A stretch of DNA of 64,000 nt from Hevea brasiliensis (GCF_030052815.1 NC_079510.1:10053375-10117374); one strand, 5' to 3'; shown: positions 1 to 11,969, counted from the first letter of the stretch. Numbers and translations are program-made. Notes: a model not told the origin generated them from the letters alone.

Positions 1-307
1 TCTGCTTATGTGAATATTTAATGCATTGACTATTTGACTTTCTTATATTCATGTTACTTGGAGAAAGTTTATATTTTTAAAAGAAAGTTCAAAACCTTTT
101 CCAACTCAAAAGGGAAAATTTGTTGTTTTCAAAGATTTGTCTTAAACTTTGTCTTGAAATGAAATGTACAATATGTAATTATATCATTCATTATACTTTG
201 TGAAAAATTTATGAAAAATAGTTATATATTTATTTTTTATATATATATTCTTTAATTATATTTTAAATATAAATATTAATAATTATCAACCAATAAAAAT
301 ATATAAG
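1..307. other. AT-rich flank, nothing recognised
   Basis: This stretch precedes the first LTR boundary. It is strongly AT-rich, with no ORF and no repeat or RNA motif that I can recognise. It may be the insertion target of the Ogre-type element. The five bases before the LTR are ataag, but the matching right-hand target copy cannot be checked because the element's 3' end is missing. Confidence 0.5.
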
Positions 308-960
308 TGTAGACACCATATTTTGGCTGACCTTCGAAGGCAAGGTTCTTTTAAAATTGAAACTTTATTATCCGTTCTCGACCAATGTCCAGATCACAGG
401 CAGCTTTTCCTAACTTACCAATGGCTCGTCTCTAGAACAAATCGATCTTATGCTCAAGTTAGATTGCTTTCCGATCCCTTGGTCTTTATCCAATGAGTTC
501 GAGTCATTATTGGATCTCCGGACCATCCAATCTTGCTTGCTGTTGTTCTCCGATCTCTCTATGTACAAATACCACAAAATTCTATTTGACTAATGTTACA
601 ATCGGGTTTCTGGCTTGAATTGCCGAGATATTCCTCAAATGAAGTTAATGTTTTATCCGGTCTCTAAATAATGGTTTCAACCTTAAAAAGTCCAAGTCAT
701 TTTCAAATCTTTGCAATTCTAATATTCTAAAGTTCCATTCGATATTTGGTCATGGCTTCGTCTGATCTCATGTTCACGTATAATGTTTTTTTCGATCTCT
801 TGGAGTAGTTTATCTTATGATTAATAGTCGCTCTCAGGTTTAATATTTAACTACATTCAATCAATAAAGTACTCAGACAGTTTGGTTTGGATGTTTTCCG
901 ATTTTATCAAGAAATTAAACATAAAAGACTTTAATTCATTTCAAAATAAAAATATACAAG

Positions 961-2827
961 TCAATTAGCAGGGGGGTCTTCTCCGCCCTGCTCTCCGGTT
1001 ACATTCCTCTCTCTCTCCTCACCATCGTGCTCCTCATCGTTGTCTACCTTGATTGCAGGGATGAGCTTCTCCATCCAAGTAAAGTCCTTCTCAGAATAAT
1101 GCTTCTTTAGTTCGGACAAGAGGTCGCTTTGGGCGTTCACATATGCCCCAGCCTCTTTTGTAGTGCTCTCCTCCTCCTTTGCCCGAAGCTCCTCTTCCTT
1201 TGCTCGGAGTTCTTGAGAAAAATGAGCAAGATCGGTAGATCGACTAGCCTGGGTAACTTCAAGTTCTCGCTCCACTTTAGCTATCCTCTCTTCGCAATAC
1301 TTCACCCGATCTTCCAGTTTGACAATGTAATCATTGGCAATGGAGAGCCGGGCTTTTGCAGTCGACGCATCCTAGACCACCTTAAGAATCTCCTTCCTTA
1401 AGACGTGGGCTTTTTCTCTGATCACGTGTTGGTTTGCAATAGCCTCCAAGCCCAAACTCATTATCTGAGTTAGAATATCATCAATACTCTCCTCAGCCAA
1501 CTGGTTCTGATCTTCTTGGAAACAGATGGAGGCGCCCATGACCTTGGCTAGACCAGGATTTCCTTGGGTTGAGCGGTTTCTTTCCCGCGATTAGATAAGG
1601 AGTTGAGCTCCTCGGGAGAGCGTTCTTACAGTAGGGCCAGAAGACTCCCTTTCTACATTAGAAGAGATTGGAGGAGGTGGACATTCAATCTGCTGAGGTG
1701 GAGAGGCGACGACCTCTACTTCTGAGACCAGCTGCTCCTGAGGTCAAGGAGGGGAGCTCGGTACTTCTACCAAGTCTCGTCTGGGCGTCTGAGTAGCAGC
1801 GACAGTAGCCTCTTTCATCGCTTATACCTTTCAGAAGACCTCCCTTTTTTGCTTACGGCTCTATTTGGAAGCCTCACCACCCGCCATACCTGCACACAGA
1901 AGAAGTCAATGAGTTCGCTAAGATTGAGAGACTAGGGATCTGGATTATACCGGTCATAGGACCGAGGTCAAAAAGCTAAAGCTCGTAATCTTCATGGGCG
2001 ATCAGTCGCAACATCCACCATTTCAGTTCTATCATGATCGCATCTAAGCACAAATATTTATGGGTGGCCGCCTGAGCTTTTAATTCTTTCACCATGGTGT
2101 CTTCGTCTTTATTTAAAGTAAGCTTCTTAGCAATTTGGGGGACCAAATAATTCCAATTACGTGGGATCCCCTGAAAGCCATTTTGATCCTTGCTCCTAAG
2201 GATGAAAAACTGATCCTTCCAGTTCTTCAGCGAAAAAGGGAAATCGATGAAAAGCCAACAGTTCGGCTTTGCCTGAAAAAACCAAAATTCGTCATCCTTT
2301 CTTCGGGCAAGCCTATGTAGCTTGGTAAAAACCCTAACTGTGGGCTCCAGTCTCTTAGCTCGGCAGAGACCTCTAAAGGCTACTAAAGTCTACCAGGAGT
2401 TTGGATGCATTTGAGCTACCAAGACATGGTGGAATTTTAGGACAGCCTTGTAAAATCCATCCAAGGGAAAACGGAGCCCGAACTTCAGCTGCTCCTTGTA
2501 CACTATGATAAGATCGCCTTCTTCAAAGAAGTGATCGGCTTGAAGATTGCCATGGCATCTGATCAGTTTAAAATAGTCGATCCGCAGATTATATTCTTGA
2601 CTAATAGATTGGAGGTCAGTCTCTCTAAGGATTGATGATAGTTCATCAATTGGCAGGTTCTCCTTCCCCGAAGACGTTCCTCGCTTCGGTCTGGTAGCTA
2701 GACTAGTAATCGGAATGATGGCTGTGCTGGATCGCCTGTTTGGTCTAATCGCGTCGCCTTCTTTTGAAGTCTGCGAAATATGGATGGAAGGCGGGCTCAC
2801 AGCTCTCTGACCCTCGGTACCACTCAT
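961..2827 (-). pseudogene. Antisense gypsy-type transposase-like gene relic inside the LTR
   Basis: From ATG at 2827 a frame runs leftward through an N-terminal Ser/Arg-rich stretch to a block containing LRFPLDGFY and HPNSW. It continues past one TAG (about 2387) into FWFFQAKPNCW and SLKNWKDQFF, ending near 1960. This block order matches the plant family 'putative gypsy type transposon' (Pfam PF04195-like), which Tat-lineage elements are known to carry as an antisense extra ORF. A pyrimidine-rich stretch ending in CAG lies at about 1893-1910, and a possible GT donor at about 1950, so an intron is plausible. The second part is Pro/Ser-rich with several stops and ends in a Glu/Lys/Arg-rich coiled coil (961-1305). 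Function is unknown. Confidence 0.65.
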
Positions 2828-2980
2828 TTTCAGGAAATAAAAAGAAAAATTGATCGAAAAAAGATTAAAGCTCTTACCGGAGTATTAGTCGGTGCCGAAA
2901 AAACTTGGAAAACGAGAGAGAATTTAATGTCAATGAGAGAAATCTAAAAGTGGCATGATTTGCGAATGGCCACCCCTCCC

Positions 2981-2988
2981 TATTTATA
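2981..2988 (-). promoter_or_regulatory. TATA box for the antisense LTR gene
   Basis: On the minus strand the sequence reads AAGTATAAATAGGG. It lies about 155 bp upstream of the antisense ATG at 2827, a normal spacing for a plant promoter plus short 5' UTR. This is a sequence match only. Confidence 0.5.
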
Positions 2989-3436
2989 CTTGTTAGTGCA
3001 TAAAATGTTGCATCGATAAGCGAGATCTGACCAGTACCCCGATAAAATTCTTGAAGCGCAGAAAAGAGATCGGATAAAGGAGATCGGTTTATGAGTTCGT
3101 TTGGCGGGATTAGATCGGACATAATTAAAAGGGATTGGAAAATAATGCAATAATAAAACAAAATAAATATTCAAATAAAATTTCATTTCTTAAAGATCAT
3201 ATTACATCATTTGGGCGATCTTTCAAGATCACCAATTACAAGTATCCCTGCACTACATTCTACCTAACTCAGACTACTTTCGAACTCAAAATGTCGCATG
3301 ATGGGCCTATGTCAAAGCCTAGTCATGTGGCCGAATCAAAGATATGTTTGATCAGAAAGCTAGCCATAAATATTGGATAGATGTGCAGCTCAGATAGGGT
3401 GACTATGACTCTCATGATATTGAGTAGAGTCATCGC

Positions 3437-3860
3437 CTATGTCATTGACCAAAACCGAGCTGCAGTCAGATCGCCCGACATGGTTGGGATCCAAATGAAC
3501 TTCAAGAGGCGATCACCGACATCAAGATTGAAATTAACAGTCCTCTTATCTGAGATCGGTCTACCAATCATACTGGTAGAGCGATTCGAGATCAGCACAA
3601 TCTTCACTTTCGACCTCGATCGATAAATTAGTCCAGTTCTCTTGCTGTCATTAGATGACGTTCTCATGGCTCTCTGATCGCCGGGGTCATAAATTTTCAG
3701 GAGAGGGGTGAAGGAAACAGTTAGAAAAAGATCAAAATGGCCATTATGATTAGAATTATCGTTGGAAAAGCTAGAATTGAGGAAGTGGTGCATTGGAAAT
3801 AAACTGGAGTAGGAAAAGTGAAGTGTGAAGGTAATTTCCTATTACTGCATATATATAGGG
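3437..3860 (-). pseudogene. Possible second copy of the antisense gene's promoter and N-terminus
   Basis: A 118-aa minus ORF (3793-3437) lies about 60 bp downstream of a second TATA-like run (3849-3858). Its segment GDQRAMRTSS resembles EGQRAVSPPS at the start of the antisense gene at 2827, and both have downstream Arg/Ser-rich tracts. No transposase-like block follows. It may be a duplicated, diverged 5' end, or a chance resemblance in GATCGG-rich DNA. Confidence 0.25.
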
Positions 3861-4002
3861 CCCTAGCATTTATTGCGGAACTCGAAGAAAACTCATCGGT
3901 GACCGAAGAATTTATGGCTTTGACCGATGCAGGTCGGATTGAGTAGAAGGTTGGAAAATAAAGAGATCAGGAAGTAAAAAAGACCAAATGCAAAAGAAGA
4001 TA

Positions 4003-4088
4003 AAGATCGGAATAACAATATGAAGATGGGTCAGTCACAATAAGATCGGAATAATAATCTTAAGATGGGTCAGTCACAATAAGATCGG
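4003..4088. repeat. 39-bp tandem repeat, about 2.2 copies
   Basis: The word AAGATCGG recurs at 4003, 4042 and 4081. Between these, both units contain GATGGGTCAGTCACAAT. The third unit is cut short. It lies upstream of the sense TATA box, in the U3-like part of the candidate LTR. Confidence 0.75.
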
Positions 4089-4581
4089 AAAAAAGAAGCA
4101 GGGGAAGACCTATAGAGATCAGAAAACTCAGGCGGGTTAAATAATTCTCATCAGGACCTTCAATTAACTCCCTTCACTGTCAGATCCGAGTTTGTTAAAG
4201 CATTGTAGGCATGATTTGATCCTCACCACACATCTCATTTGTAAGGACACCCTCCTAGTTGACAGACGCCAAACGGTTAAAGCAGCCCTGTACATCTCAA
4301 TCTACACCATTGATTATAATTGTAAGGATGGATTTGGAGCCCTCAGATCAAAAGCAGATGACAGATTCGGTGCCTTTTGTTCCCAGCCTTTGGATCTATT
4401 TTGTAAGGCGAGACCCTTGACCGTTGGATTAAGGGATGAAAGGACAGATATTCTGAACGGAATCCAGACCCTCCATTTTGATTCTCTTTAATTCTCAGAC
4501 TTCAGTTTATGTCCTTTTGAATCTAAGCCTTCCGTCTCCCCCTGATAAAATCCTGACCTTTCATTTTGAACACCCATTCCC

Positions 4582-4589
4582 TATAAATA
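4582..4589 (+). promoter_or_regulatory. Sense TATA box of the Ogre-type LTR
   Basis: CCCTATAAATACC is a strong plant-type TATA match facing the element's gag. A good splice-donor consensus (CATAG followed by GTAAGCG) lies near 4965, suggesting that the leader may be spliced. Both are sequence matches only. Confidence 0.45.
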
Positions 4590-5587
4590 CCTGCACGCAA
4601 TACTGTGGAGGAGGTGATGATTATCATGGAAAGACTCTAAACTCTGATTCAGTCTTACTGCTTGCCATTCGAAGCTCTCAGAGTTTTGAAAAACTTTAGA
4701 AACTAGTTTTTTGAAATATTTCATCTAAAAGAGCTCTAAATCCTGTGATTTTCATTTTCAGTACTTGTGCACTACCCTGTGAACGCATCTTTACTCCGCC
4801 TCATTCCCATCACTTTAGTATCTGTGCATTACCCTCCAAGCTCAACTGCATTAAGCTTTATTCCCATTACCTCGGGTAAGCTCAAGTTCTTCGGCCGTCT
4901 GCCTTCAGCTCTCTAAGATTTGTGGATACCGGAGTCGGCTCGCCTGTCTCCCCAACTTTCCATAGGTAAGCGTCTAAACTGTCATTTTGTTGAATATCCT
5001 TGATTTGTTTTCTCAAGTTTTTTTTTATCCAGTCACACTAAATCTCAGAATAGGTTATCTTAGCCCATAGTTATTTCCTTTGTCTTCTTTTTATTCATTC
5101 GTAAATTCCATTTATCGTCACCTCATTTTCATTCCTTTCGAGAGTACATGTTTGAGTCATTGGTGACTCGTAAATACTCTAAAGAGTATAGGCAAGAGTA
5201 CTTTAACAAATAAATGAAAACAATAGGAAAACGAATGTAACTCCGGTGGTCATAGAAAGATCACATTAGGCTAGAGGGGGCGAAATGGAAAATAAGCTAT
5301 GAGATCAAAGCCTGGAATAAGCTCAGACGATAAGACAAGAGATCGAAAATCAAGACAAAGTTCGGACCTCGGGCAGGCAACTGGAAAAGGGGTGGAGTCT
5401 GAAACCAAAAAGTTCGGATAAAGCAATTATGCGAAAGATGGGCAAGGAGTTCGGCCTAACGTTCGCCATCTAGTTACAAAATCCGGGTTTCCTATGTGTT
5501 TGGTATTTCTTTCCCATAAGAAAGGGATCAAGAAAGACCCTTTACCTAAATCCCTAGTTTGAAGTTCTTATAAACTGCCATTCTTAT

Positions 5588-6040
5588 AAATATATTAAGA
5601 GATCGGGAGAGTGTTCTTACCCGAACTCAACCAAATTTTTAATGCCATATATTAAGAGATCAGGAGAGAGTTCTTACCTGAACTTAGCCAAATTTTTAAC
5701 GCCATATATTAAGAGATAGGGAGAGAGTTCTTACCCAAACTCAGTAAAATTTTTAACGCAATATATTAATAAATCGAGGGAGAGTTCTTACCTGAATTCT
5801 TAGCCAAAATTTTAACAAAATATGTTAAGAGATCAGAGGAGAGTTCTTGCCCGAATCCTCCGCTTAAATTTTAACAGAATACTTTAAGAGATCGGGAGAG
5901 AGTTCTTACCCGAATTCTCTTAGCTTAAATTCAAATTAAAATATATTAAGAGATCAGGAGGAAGTCTTTACCTGAATTATCTTAGCTAAAATCCTAATAG
6001 AACATTTCAGATCGGGAGAGAGTCCTTTCCTTTCTAGCTC
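5588..6040. repeat. 57-60-bp tandem repeat array in the LTR, about 7.5 copies
   Basis: The unit starts ATATATTAAGAGATCGGGAG, followed by AGTTCTTACCCGAA and a T/A-rich tail. Copies start near 5588, 5647, 5704, 5761, 5820, 5880 and 5940, with a partial one from about 6002. They differ by scattered substitutions and short length changes. The array sits between the sense TATA box and the LTR end, so it would be in the transcript leader or R/U5. Confidence 0.85.
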
Positions 6041-6600
6041 CATTGTTATAATTAATATTCATCATAAATCCTAAATGGTGAGTTTGTGGGAGAGTTCTTC
6101 CAAAGTATCCCGAATATTATGTTGAGGCCCGATGGAGAGTCCTCCTCTAGGCACTCATATTTATAGGACAAAAATTTCCCCTGAAAATGTCACAACTTCA
6201 GTATTCATATTAATCCTCAAAATACCTATCACACAACACCTATTCACTGAAGGGTCATCTCATGTACTCGTGTTCTTGGGCAACCCGTAATAGTAAAATA
6301 TCAAACATTCCTTTTATCCGTACAAAGGATTAACATCATCATTCTAACCCCCAAATTATCAATTTTAATTTATAAAGAGCACAACATTAAATCTACCTAC
6401 CCTCGTTGAGGGACGAGGTGGGGTGCCTAACACCTTCCCCACCCATATACAAACCCCGAACCTAGAATCTCTGTTTTCAAAGTGGTTTTTAATCTTTACA
6501 AATGGTTTTCTTTAATTTCCCTCAAAATTAAAGTGGTGACTCCTCACTTTTTCCACTTTGATGAGAATCATCCAGCGATCGCAAAACCCTTGCTACAACT

Positions 6601-6619
6601 TGGCGACTCCACTGGGGAT
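6601..6619 (+). promoter_or_regulatory. Primer binding site of the Ogre/Tat element
   Basis: TGGCGACTCCACTGGGGAT follows the LTR end after a 3-bp spacer (ACT). The leading TGG pairs with a tRNA CCA end. From memory this type of PBS is typical of Tat/Ogre elements, where tRNA-Arg is usually named as primer. I could not align it to a tRNA here. Confidence 0.75.
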
Positions 6620-7445
6620 GTATCCTTAACCCTGGTTTAGAGGTCCAAAAGCAGGTTTAATTTTATGCTCATGTAAATTAAAATCGTAATTAGGAGGCTT
6701 AACTTATAAAATTCGAAAGTCTTAATATATTGATTATTGTTATTCTTTCTAAACATTTTGCTTATTTTGATTATCTTATTTATTACATTAATCTTTATCT
6801 AAAACTCCCCCCGTACAGGGAAGAGCTAAATATGTCCCTTCACACGCTAATTATTTATATGATGTCCTTACACACTTCAGCCCTATATCCGGGCTTTCTT
6901 ACCCTTTAGGAAATAGGAGGGAGTCATGTAGTGGTACCCATGGGCCTTACCCCGTTAGTTTCCATGAAGGCTTCTGCTCAGATTAGAACTTGTTCCATCT
7001 ACTGTGATACCCGTGGAATTCTCCTGTTAGTATCATGGTGATAGAATGAGGCCTTACTGTAAACAGTAGGGACAATTTGGGAACCTTTGAGCTTTTAGAA
7101 CTCGAGCTAAACTATCACATTAACTGAAAGCTATAGAAAACTACCTCATAAGGTAGAACTATCCAATTAGATAGTACTTACCCGGTATTAGGATTTTCCC
7201 TATTCGTAGGACAAAAGGGACATAATTGCTCTTGCTCCACTCCTTTTTTTATTTTTTTTTAATTTTCTTATGTAATTTAAAGGTAATTTTGAATTATGCT
7301 GTTGAGATAATCTGCACACCTTCCTACCTTGATAGTTGTAAAGATATCATCACCTTAATTCAAAATTACCTGAGTTTATCTTGCTGACCTACTTTCTATA
7401 GGTATTGTAAACTGGTGTCTGTAAAGGATAAAGAGAAACTTTAAA
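6620..7445 (+). other. Untranslated leader between PBS and ORF1
   Basis: No long ORF is present. The stretch is T-rich towards its end, with a poly-T/A run at about 7245-7262. Long leaders are usual in Ogre elements. I see no other feature in it. Confidence 0.5.
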
Positions 7446-9578
7446 ATGGCATCCTCAAGTTAGTCAATTGAAGGAGTTTCAAGGCAAGAACAGAATGCTA
7501 AACAATGGTTCAGACTAATTCATTGTTCAAAGTCCCTATAGATTGATGACATAGGGGCAGACATTTGCCCACTACCTTCGTTTGATCCTAGTAAAGTTGA
7601 GGATAGAATGGCTAGTCTTGATGATTTATCTAGCAGTTGGAAATCATTACCCGATTATATCAAAGTAAAGTTCAAGAAAAAATATGGGAGGATTGCAACT
7701 TTGATGCGGGTCAGAGTACAAGTTCCTGCGTTAAAAGCCATGCTATCAACTTGGAATCCCAGGTATAGGGTGTTCTCCTTTAGCGATATTGATACAATTC
7801 CCACTATAGAAGAATATCAGGCGCTACCAGAGATCCCTTATGTGGCGCAAAATCACATTTATCTACACCTTGAGCATAGGTAGACCTGGAAATGGTTCAC
7901 GCATATACTTAGAATCTTTGTAGAGGAAGCAAAGGCAAAGGAAACCGTCAAGGGAAGCACACATGGGTGGTCTTGGACTTACATCAAAAAGCATTTGGAT
8001 CTGCATATTCAGGGCAAGCAATGGGAACAGGCTTCGTTGGCACTAGCTTTGGGAATTTACAGCCTGATCTTGTTTCCTGGGCCTTTGGGAGTTATAATTC
8101 ATAGTGTCACGGAGTTGTTTTGGGCAGTAGAGAAGCAGAATGTCAACCCAATACCTGCCATCCTCACGGAGACCTTTTTGACTCTAACGTATTATTGACA
8201 GTAGAGTAAGGGAACCATTAAGTGTTGTTCCCAATTGCTACATCTTTGAATCCTCAGCCATATTTGTCCTCTGGAAACTAAGGGATTGACCTAGTTTCCT
8301 GACTAGCCTCTTATCAAAAAGATGGCTAAATTGGCAATAAGTCCAAAGAATGAACTACAATGGCAAGAGCAGATTCTAAGCTTCAACAGTCACAACTATT
8401 ACTGGAGGAAGTTGTGGACTATGGGCCAGCCCATTTTGTTTAGTACAGGGGATAATCACTTGGTACTTTTGGTAGGACTGACCGGGTGCACAAGTCCAAA
8501 GAATGAACTACGATGGCAAGAGCAGATTCTAAGCTTCAACAGTCACAACTATTATTGGAAGAAGTTGTGGACTACGAGCCAGCCCATTTTGTTTAGTACA
8601 GGGGATAATCACTTGGTACTTTTGATAGGACTGACCGGATGCACAAGTTACATCCCAGCTTTGGTAATGAGGCAATTCGATTCAACCCAGTTCACGCCCA
8701 ATGTTGAAGGGTTCCATCAATTCATTTCTATCATGAACTAGGTAGAGAGGAAGAACTGAAAGCATTTCACAAATCCTGGGAAAAGGTCACCTTGATTGAA
8801 TGGTTGCCTAAAGGGCCAATTACCACGGAAGACTATCTCAAATGGAGAAAAAGCAGAGATAAGGGATATCGAGTTTCCAAACTAGCAGAGCCTAAGGGAA
8901 GCATGCCTCATTAAAAAGTTCTTTCAGAAGAAGTTGGTGCCAAATTGTTTAGCTCTCTACAGAATTCGAACGCCGAGAACCAGCAATTGTAAGAACATAT
9001 AAGGTAGTTAGAAGACCAACAACAAATCCTAAAAAAAGAGTTAAAGAGGCTCAGCGAAGAAGTAATAGCAGGAGAAGCATAATTTAAGGGACAAGAAATA
9101 CAGTGGGGGAAAGAAAAGACTTTACTTCAAAGTGCAGTGAGAGAGGCAAGAGTCTAAAATGGTAAATTACAGGAAAAATTGGAATATCAAGAAATACTTA
9201 TGGAAAAATATAAACAGGAAAACAAAAAGAAGAAGCTCGAATTGAAGGAGTAGCCGCAACCTATTAATGACTTTTTGAAAGAATGTGCCAAAGAAAGGAA
9301 AGAAAAGGAAAGGCAAGTAACCCTTCATCAAGAGCTGAGAGAAAATGTTGACCAGCTAGAAAGAATGATAGCACAAGGGAAACAAGAACTGCTGCCAGAA
9401 TCTGAGTATGCCTTGAAGATATTCAATCCAGCCAGACAAGAAGAAAGACTCTATGAGTACCTCAAAAGATGTCATTGTATTTTAAAGTGTCTTCCTGAAC
9501 CTAGGCAATAGCAAGAATGCTATGTATGAACAGATTGTTAATGAATTGTTTGAACCATGTTTAGCAAAATATGAATGA
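7446..9578 (+). pseudogene. Ogre-type ORF1 relic (extra ORF upstream of gag)
   Basis: ATG 7446 opens a frame traceable with stops (about 7461, 7542, 7881, 8196 and more) through 8741. Recognisable blocks are VKFKKKYGRI, FSFSDIDTIPTIEEYQALP and, later, LLIGLTGCTSYIPALVMRQF. They follow the layout of the plant domain found in Ogre ORF1 and related host proteins (DUF7745-like). After a frameshift near 8738 the C-terminal third is a Lys/Glu/Gln-rich coiled coil (about 8930-9511), ending in another frame near 9578. The role of ORF1 is not established in the family. It contains an in-frame 153-bp duplication at 8339-8644. Most of the stops look like single transitions from Gln, Arg or Trp codons. 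Confidence 0.7.
8339..8644 (+). repeat. 153-bp in-frame tandem duplication within ORF1
   Basis: Unit 1 is 8339-8491 and unit 2 is 8492-8644; the flank begins with the same AAGT. The period is 51 codons, so the frame is kept. I count seven differences between the units, all transitions. It duplicates a Trp-rich block (WRKLW / WKKLW) of the ORF1 domain. Confidence 0.95.
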
Positions 9579-9900
9579 ATAGTGTAACTCCCATGGGAAC
9601 TATCCTTGTTAGGGTTATACAAAAAGACAAATGCGTCATACAGATAAGTATCATTGACACGCATACGATCCCGTTATTCATTGTTGGACTATCGAGTGAT
9701 GCCATGATAAAGCTGACACAATTCACCTTCTGCAGACTCCATTTTGGCCGTTATCTGCCATCGTATCCTTTGTCTAGTTAGGATCTTTAACTGTAATAAA
9801 ATTTAAAACTAATAAAAATTTCTTACAGGAAATCAATATTGCTCCAAATAAAGCAAACTCGATCGAGCAAGTGGTTCAACCTAAAAGAGTTTACTTAACA
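9579..9900 (+). other. Spacer between ORF1 and gag, with a possible 3' splice site
   Basis: No conserved coding is seen. AAAATTTCTTACAG ending at about 9829 is a good acceptor consensus shortly before the gag ATG at 9901. No donor could be assigned. Confidence 0.35.
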
Positions 9901-11969
9901 ATGTCCCTAGCAAGGACGATAATGAAAGACCAGGAACAAATGAAGAACCTATAAGGATAAGTTTTTGGAATTGAGAGACCAAGTCTCAGAGTTGATGAAA
10001 CTAATGAGGGAGATGTCCCAGAGTAAAGAAACCATTCAACATACACCAGAACCAAATCTACCAGTAATTCCCCCACTCGCAACAATGGTTGATTCCCATC
10101 AAGCTTCAAACTCTTTCACCTTCCAGGCTCCTATTCCTGATCCAACAATCACCGTCAGTCCAACATTCCTAAATAATGACTTACCCGTTTCTTATCATCC
10201 GGCTGTCTCAAACGCCAAATTTCACCCTTCCATACCAATCCCTTCAGTTTACCTTGCAACTAATTTCTCAACCAAAGGCATGGCTTATGTAGCAGGGGGT
10301 GAAAGTAAAGAAAAGGAAAATGAGAAGTTGTTTGCTCTAGAGGAAAAGACTAAGAGCTATAGAAGGTCTAAACATGTATGGCTCAGTTGATGTATCTTCA
10401 CTGAGATTGGTACCGGATGTAGTAGTACCACCTAAGTTTAAAGTCCCAGATTTTGACAAATATATCGGAAATTTAGATCCCCGCATCCATTTGGCCACTT
10501 ACATAGCCAAAATGTTTGCCCTCACGGAAGATTACAGACTTCTAGTCCATTTCTTTCATGAAATCCTCTATGGGGCAGCCTTACGATGGTGCATACAGCT
10601 GGATAGGAGTAAACTAAGCTCCTAGAAAGATTTGGCCGATGCTTTCCTCAAGCAGTACAAATTCAATTACGATGTCACCCTGACACGAAGAGAGCTTCAA
10701 AATCTGGTACAGAAGGAGAAGGAGAGCTTTAAGGAATATGCATAGAGATGGAGAGAGAAGGCAGCTAAGGTATATCCTCCGATTACTGATAATGAGCTTT
10801 GCTCTCTATTCATCGAAACCCTGAAGGCCTCGTATTTCAATTTAGTGATAAAAAATGTGTCCAATAGCTTTACCGACATTATCCAGACTGGTGAAAGGAT
10901 TGAAGTTAACCTCAGGTTAGGAAGGTTGCATAAGTTGATTGGAGAAAACTCTGCAAAGAAAACCACCAGTTTCGAGAAAAAGAAGGAAGGTGATGTACAC
11001 TCTATCACTAGACAAGTTCACCCGCCACTCCTTCAAAATAACTTTTGACCATACCCTCCAATTCAGAATCCAATGATAGCAAATGTTCTGCCCCCTTTTC
11101 CAAATTTTCCTCACCTTCGCCCACAATATCCACCTCAAATTACTTACCACCCCAAACCGCCTGCTCAACCATTCAGTTAAGACCACCTATTCCTCAAACT
11201 AACCCAAGACCACTAAGGAATCCTGATCTGCCTCTCCCCCTTTTGCTTAGTGAAATCTATCGATACTTATTGGGTATAAATTAGATAGTGCCCATTCCCC
11301 TTGACCAGGTTCAGCCACCATATGCTAGGTGGTATGACACTAATGCTCGATGCGAATATCATGGTGGGGCAGTGGAGCATTCAACTGATAATTGTGGAGC
11401 TCTTCGGGGAAGGGTACAGGCTCTGATCAGAAATGGATGGTTAAAATTTGCAGAAAATGGCTCTCTTCCCAATGTCACTTCAAACCTATTACCTAATCAT
11501 GATATAGGGAATGGCGCGAATGTGATAGAACCTTGGGATGAAAGAACAATCCTGGAGGTAAATCAGCTGATTCCGCATTTCAATGAGATTTTTGCAATCG
11601 CAGTAAGAGAGGGATATGTATGCCCTCAGGGATCTGGGTCGAGAAGTGATTGGCATTATTCAGGATGTCCCTACCATGGAGGGATGGCCAATAATGAGTT
11701 GCAAAACTGTGATGAATTCAGGCAGGAAGTTCTAAGAATGCTATCACTCAGAATTTTAAGTTGTCAGCGAAGGTCAAGGATAGAGAATGAAGTGAACACA
11801 ACAAGATTTGGCCGAGATACCTATACCCCCAATCCAAGAATAGTATTTTCTGCTCCTAACACACCAACACCACTAGTACTACCAATAATGATTATCCGAA
11901 CTTCGCTTGAACTCCCAGTCACTAATACCCATGCAGTGCCTTGGAACTACAATCATCAATTATTTACTC
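9901..11969 (+). pseudogene. Ogre/Tat gag, 5' part
   Basis: The ATG at 9901 soon meets stops and a +1 frame change near 9960. The matrix/capsid region then shows VVVPPKFKVPDFDKY, HFFHEILYGAALRW, KDLADAFLKQY and SFKEYA, the standard Tat gag signature. TAG at 10623 stands where Trp is expected, and TAG at 10743 where Gln is expected. From 11288 an uninterrupted frame holds two C/H-containing blocks (RCEYHGG and CPYHGG) typical of the C-terminal half of Ogre gag. The frame is broken at 11969 by LTR A and resumes in phase at 30217. Confidence 0.75.
11965..11969. repeat. Target-site copy tactc left of LTR A
   Basis: The five bases next to the TG of LTR A. Related five-mers follow LTR A (tactt, 15948-15952) and LTR B (tattc, 30212-30216). 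The copies differ only by C/T. Confidence 0.8.

Larger units (their letters stand above)
308..6597 (+). repeat. Candidate 5' LTR of the Ogre/Tat element (about 6.3 kb)
   Basis: It begins TGTAGACACC and ends TTGCTACA, giving a 5-bp terminal inverted repeat TGTAG/CTACA. The right end is 3 bp before a PBS. The last 200 bp hold the phrase GGTGCCTAACACCTTCCCC, which I recognise from the 3' part of Tat/Ogre LTRs. Ogre LTRs are known to reach several kb, so the size is plausible. The left boundary rests on the terminal repeat alone. If it is wrong, the antisense gene at 961-2827 would lie outside the LTR, for example between pol and the 3' LTR of an adjacent element. The region is rich in GATCGG-like words. 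Confidence 0.6.

Noticed and set aside
3135..3626. Plus-strand ORFs of 81 aa in the Ogre LTR
   Set aside because: No motif or start context, and they overlap the better-supported antisense relic.
9538..9781. Short overlapping ORFs on both strands between ORF1 and gag
   Set aside because: Overlapping frames without conserved motifs, in a spacer of a decayed element.
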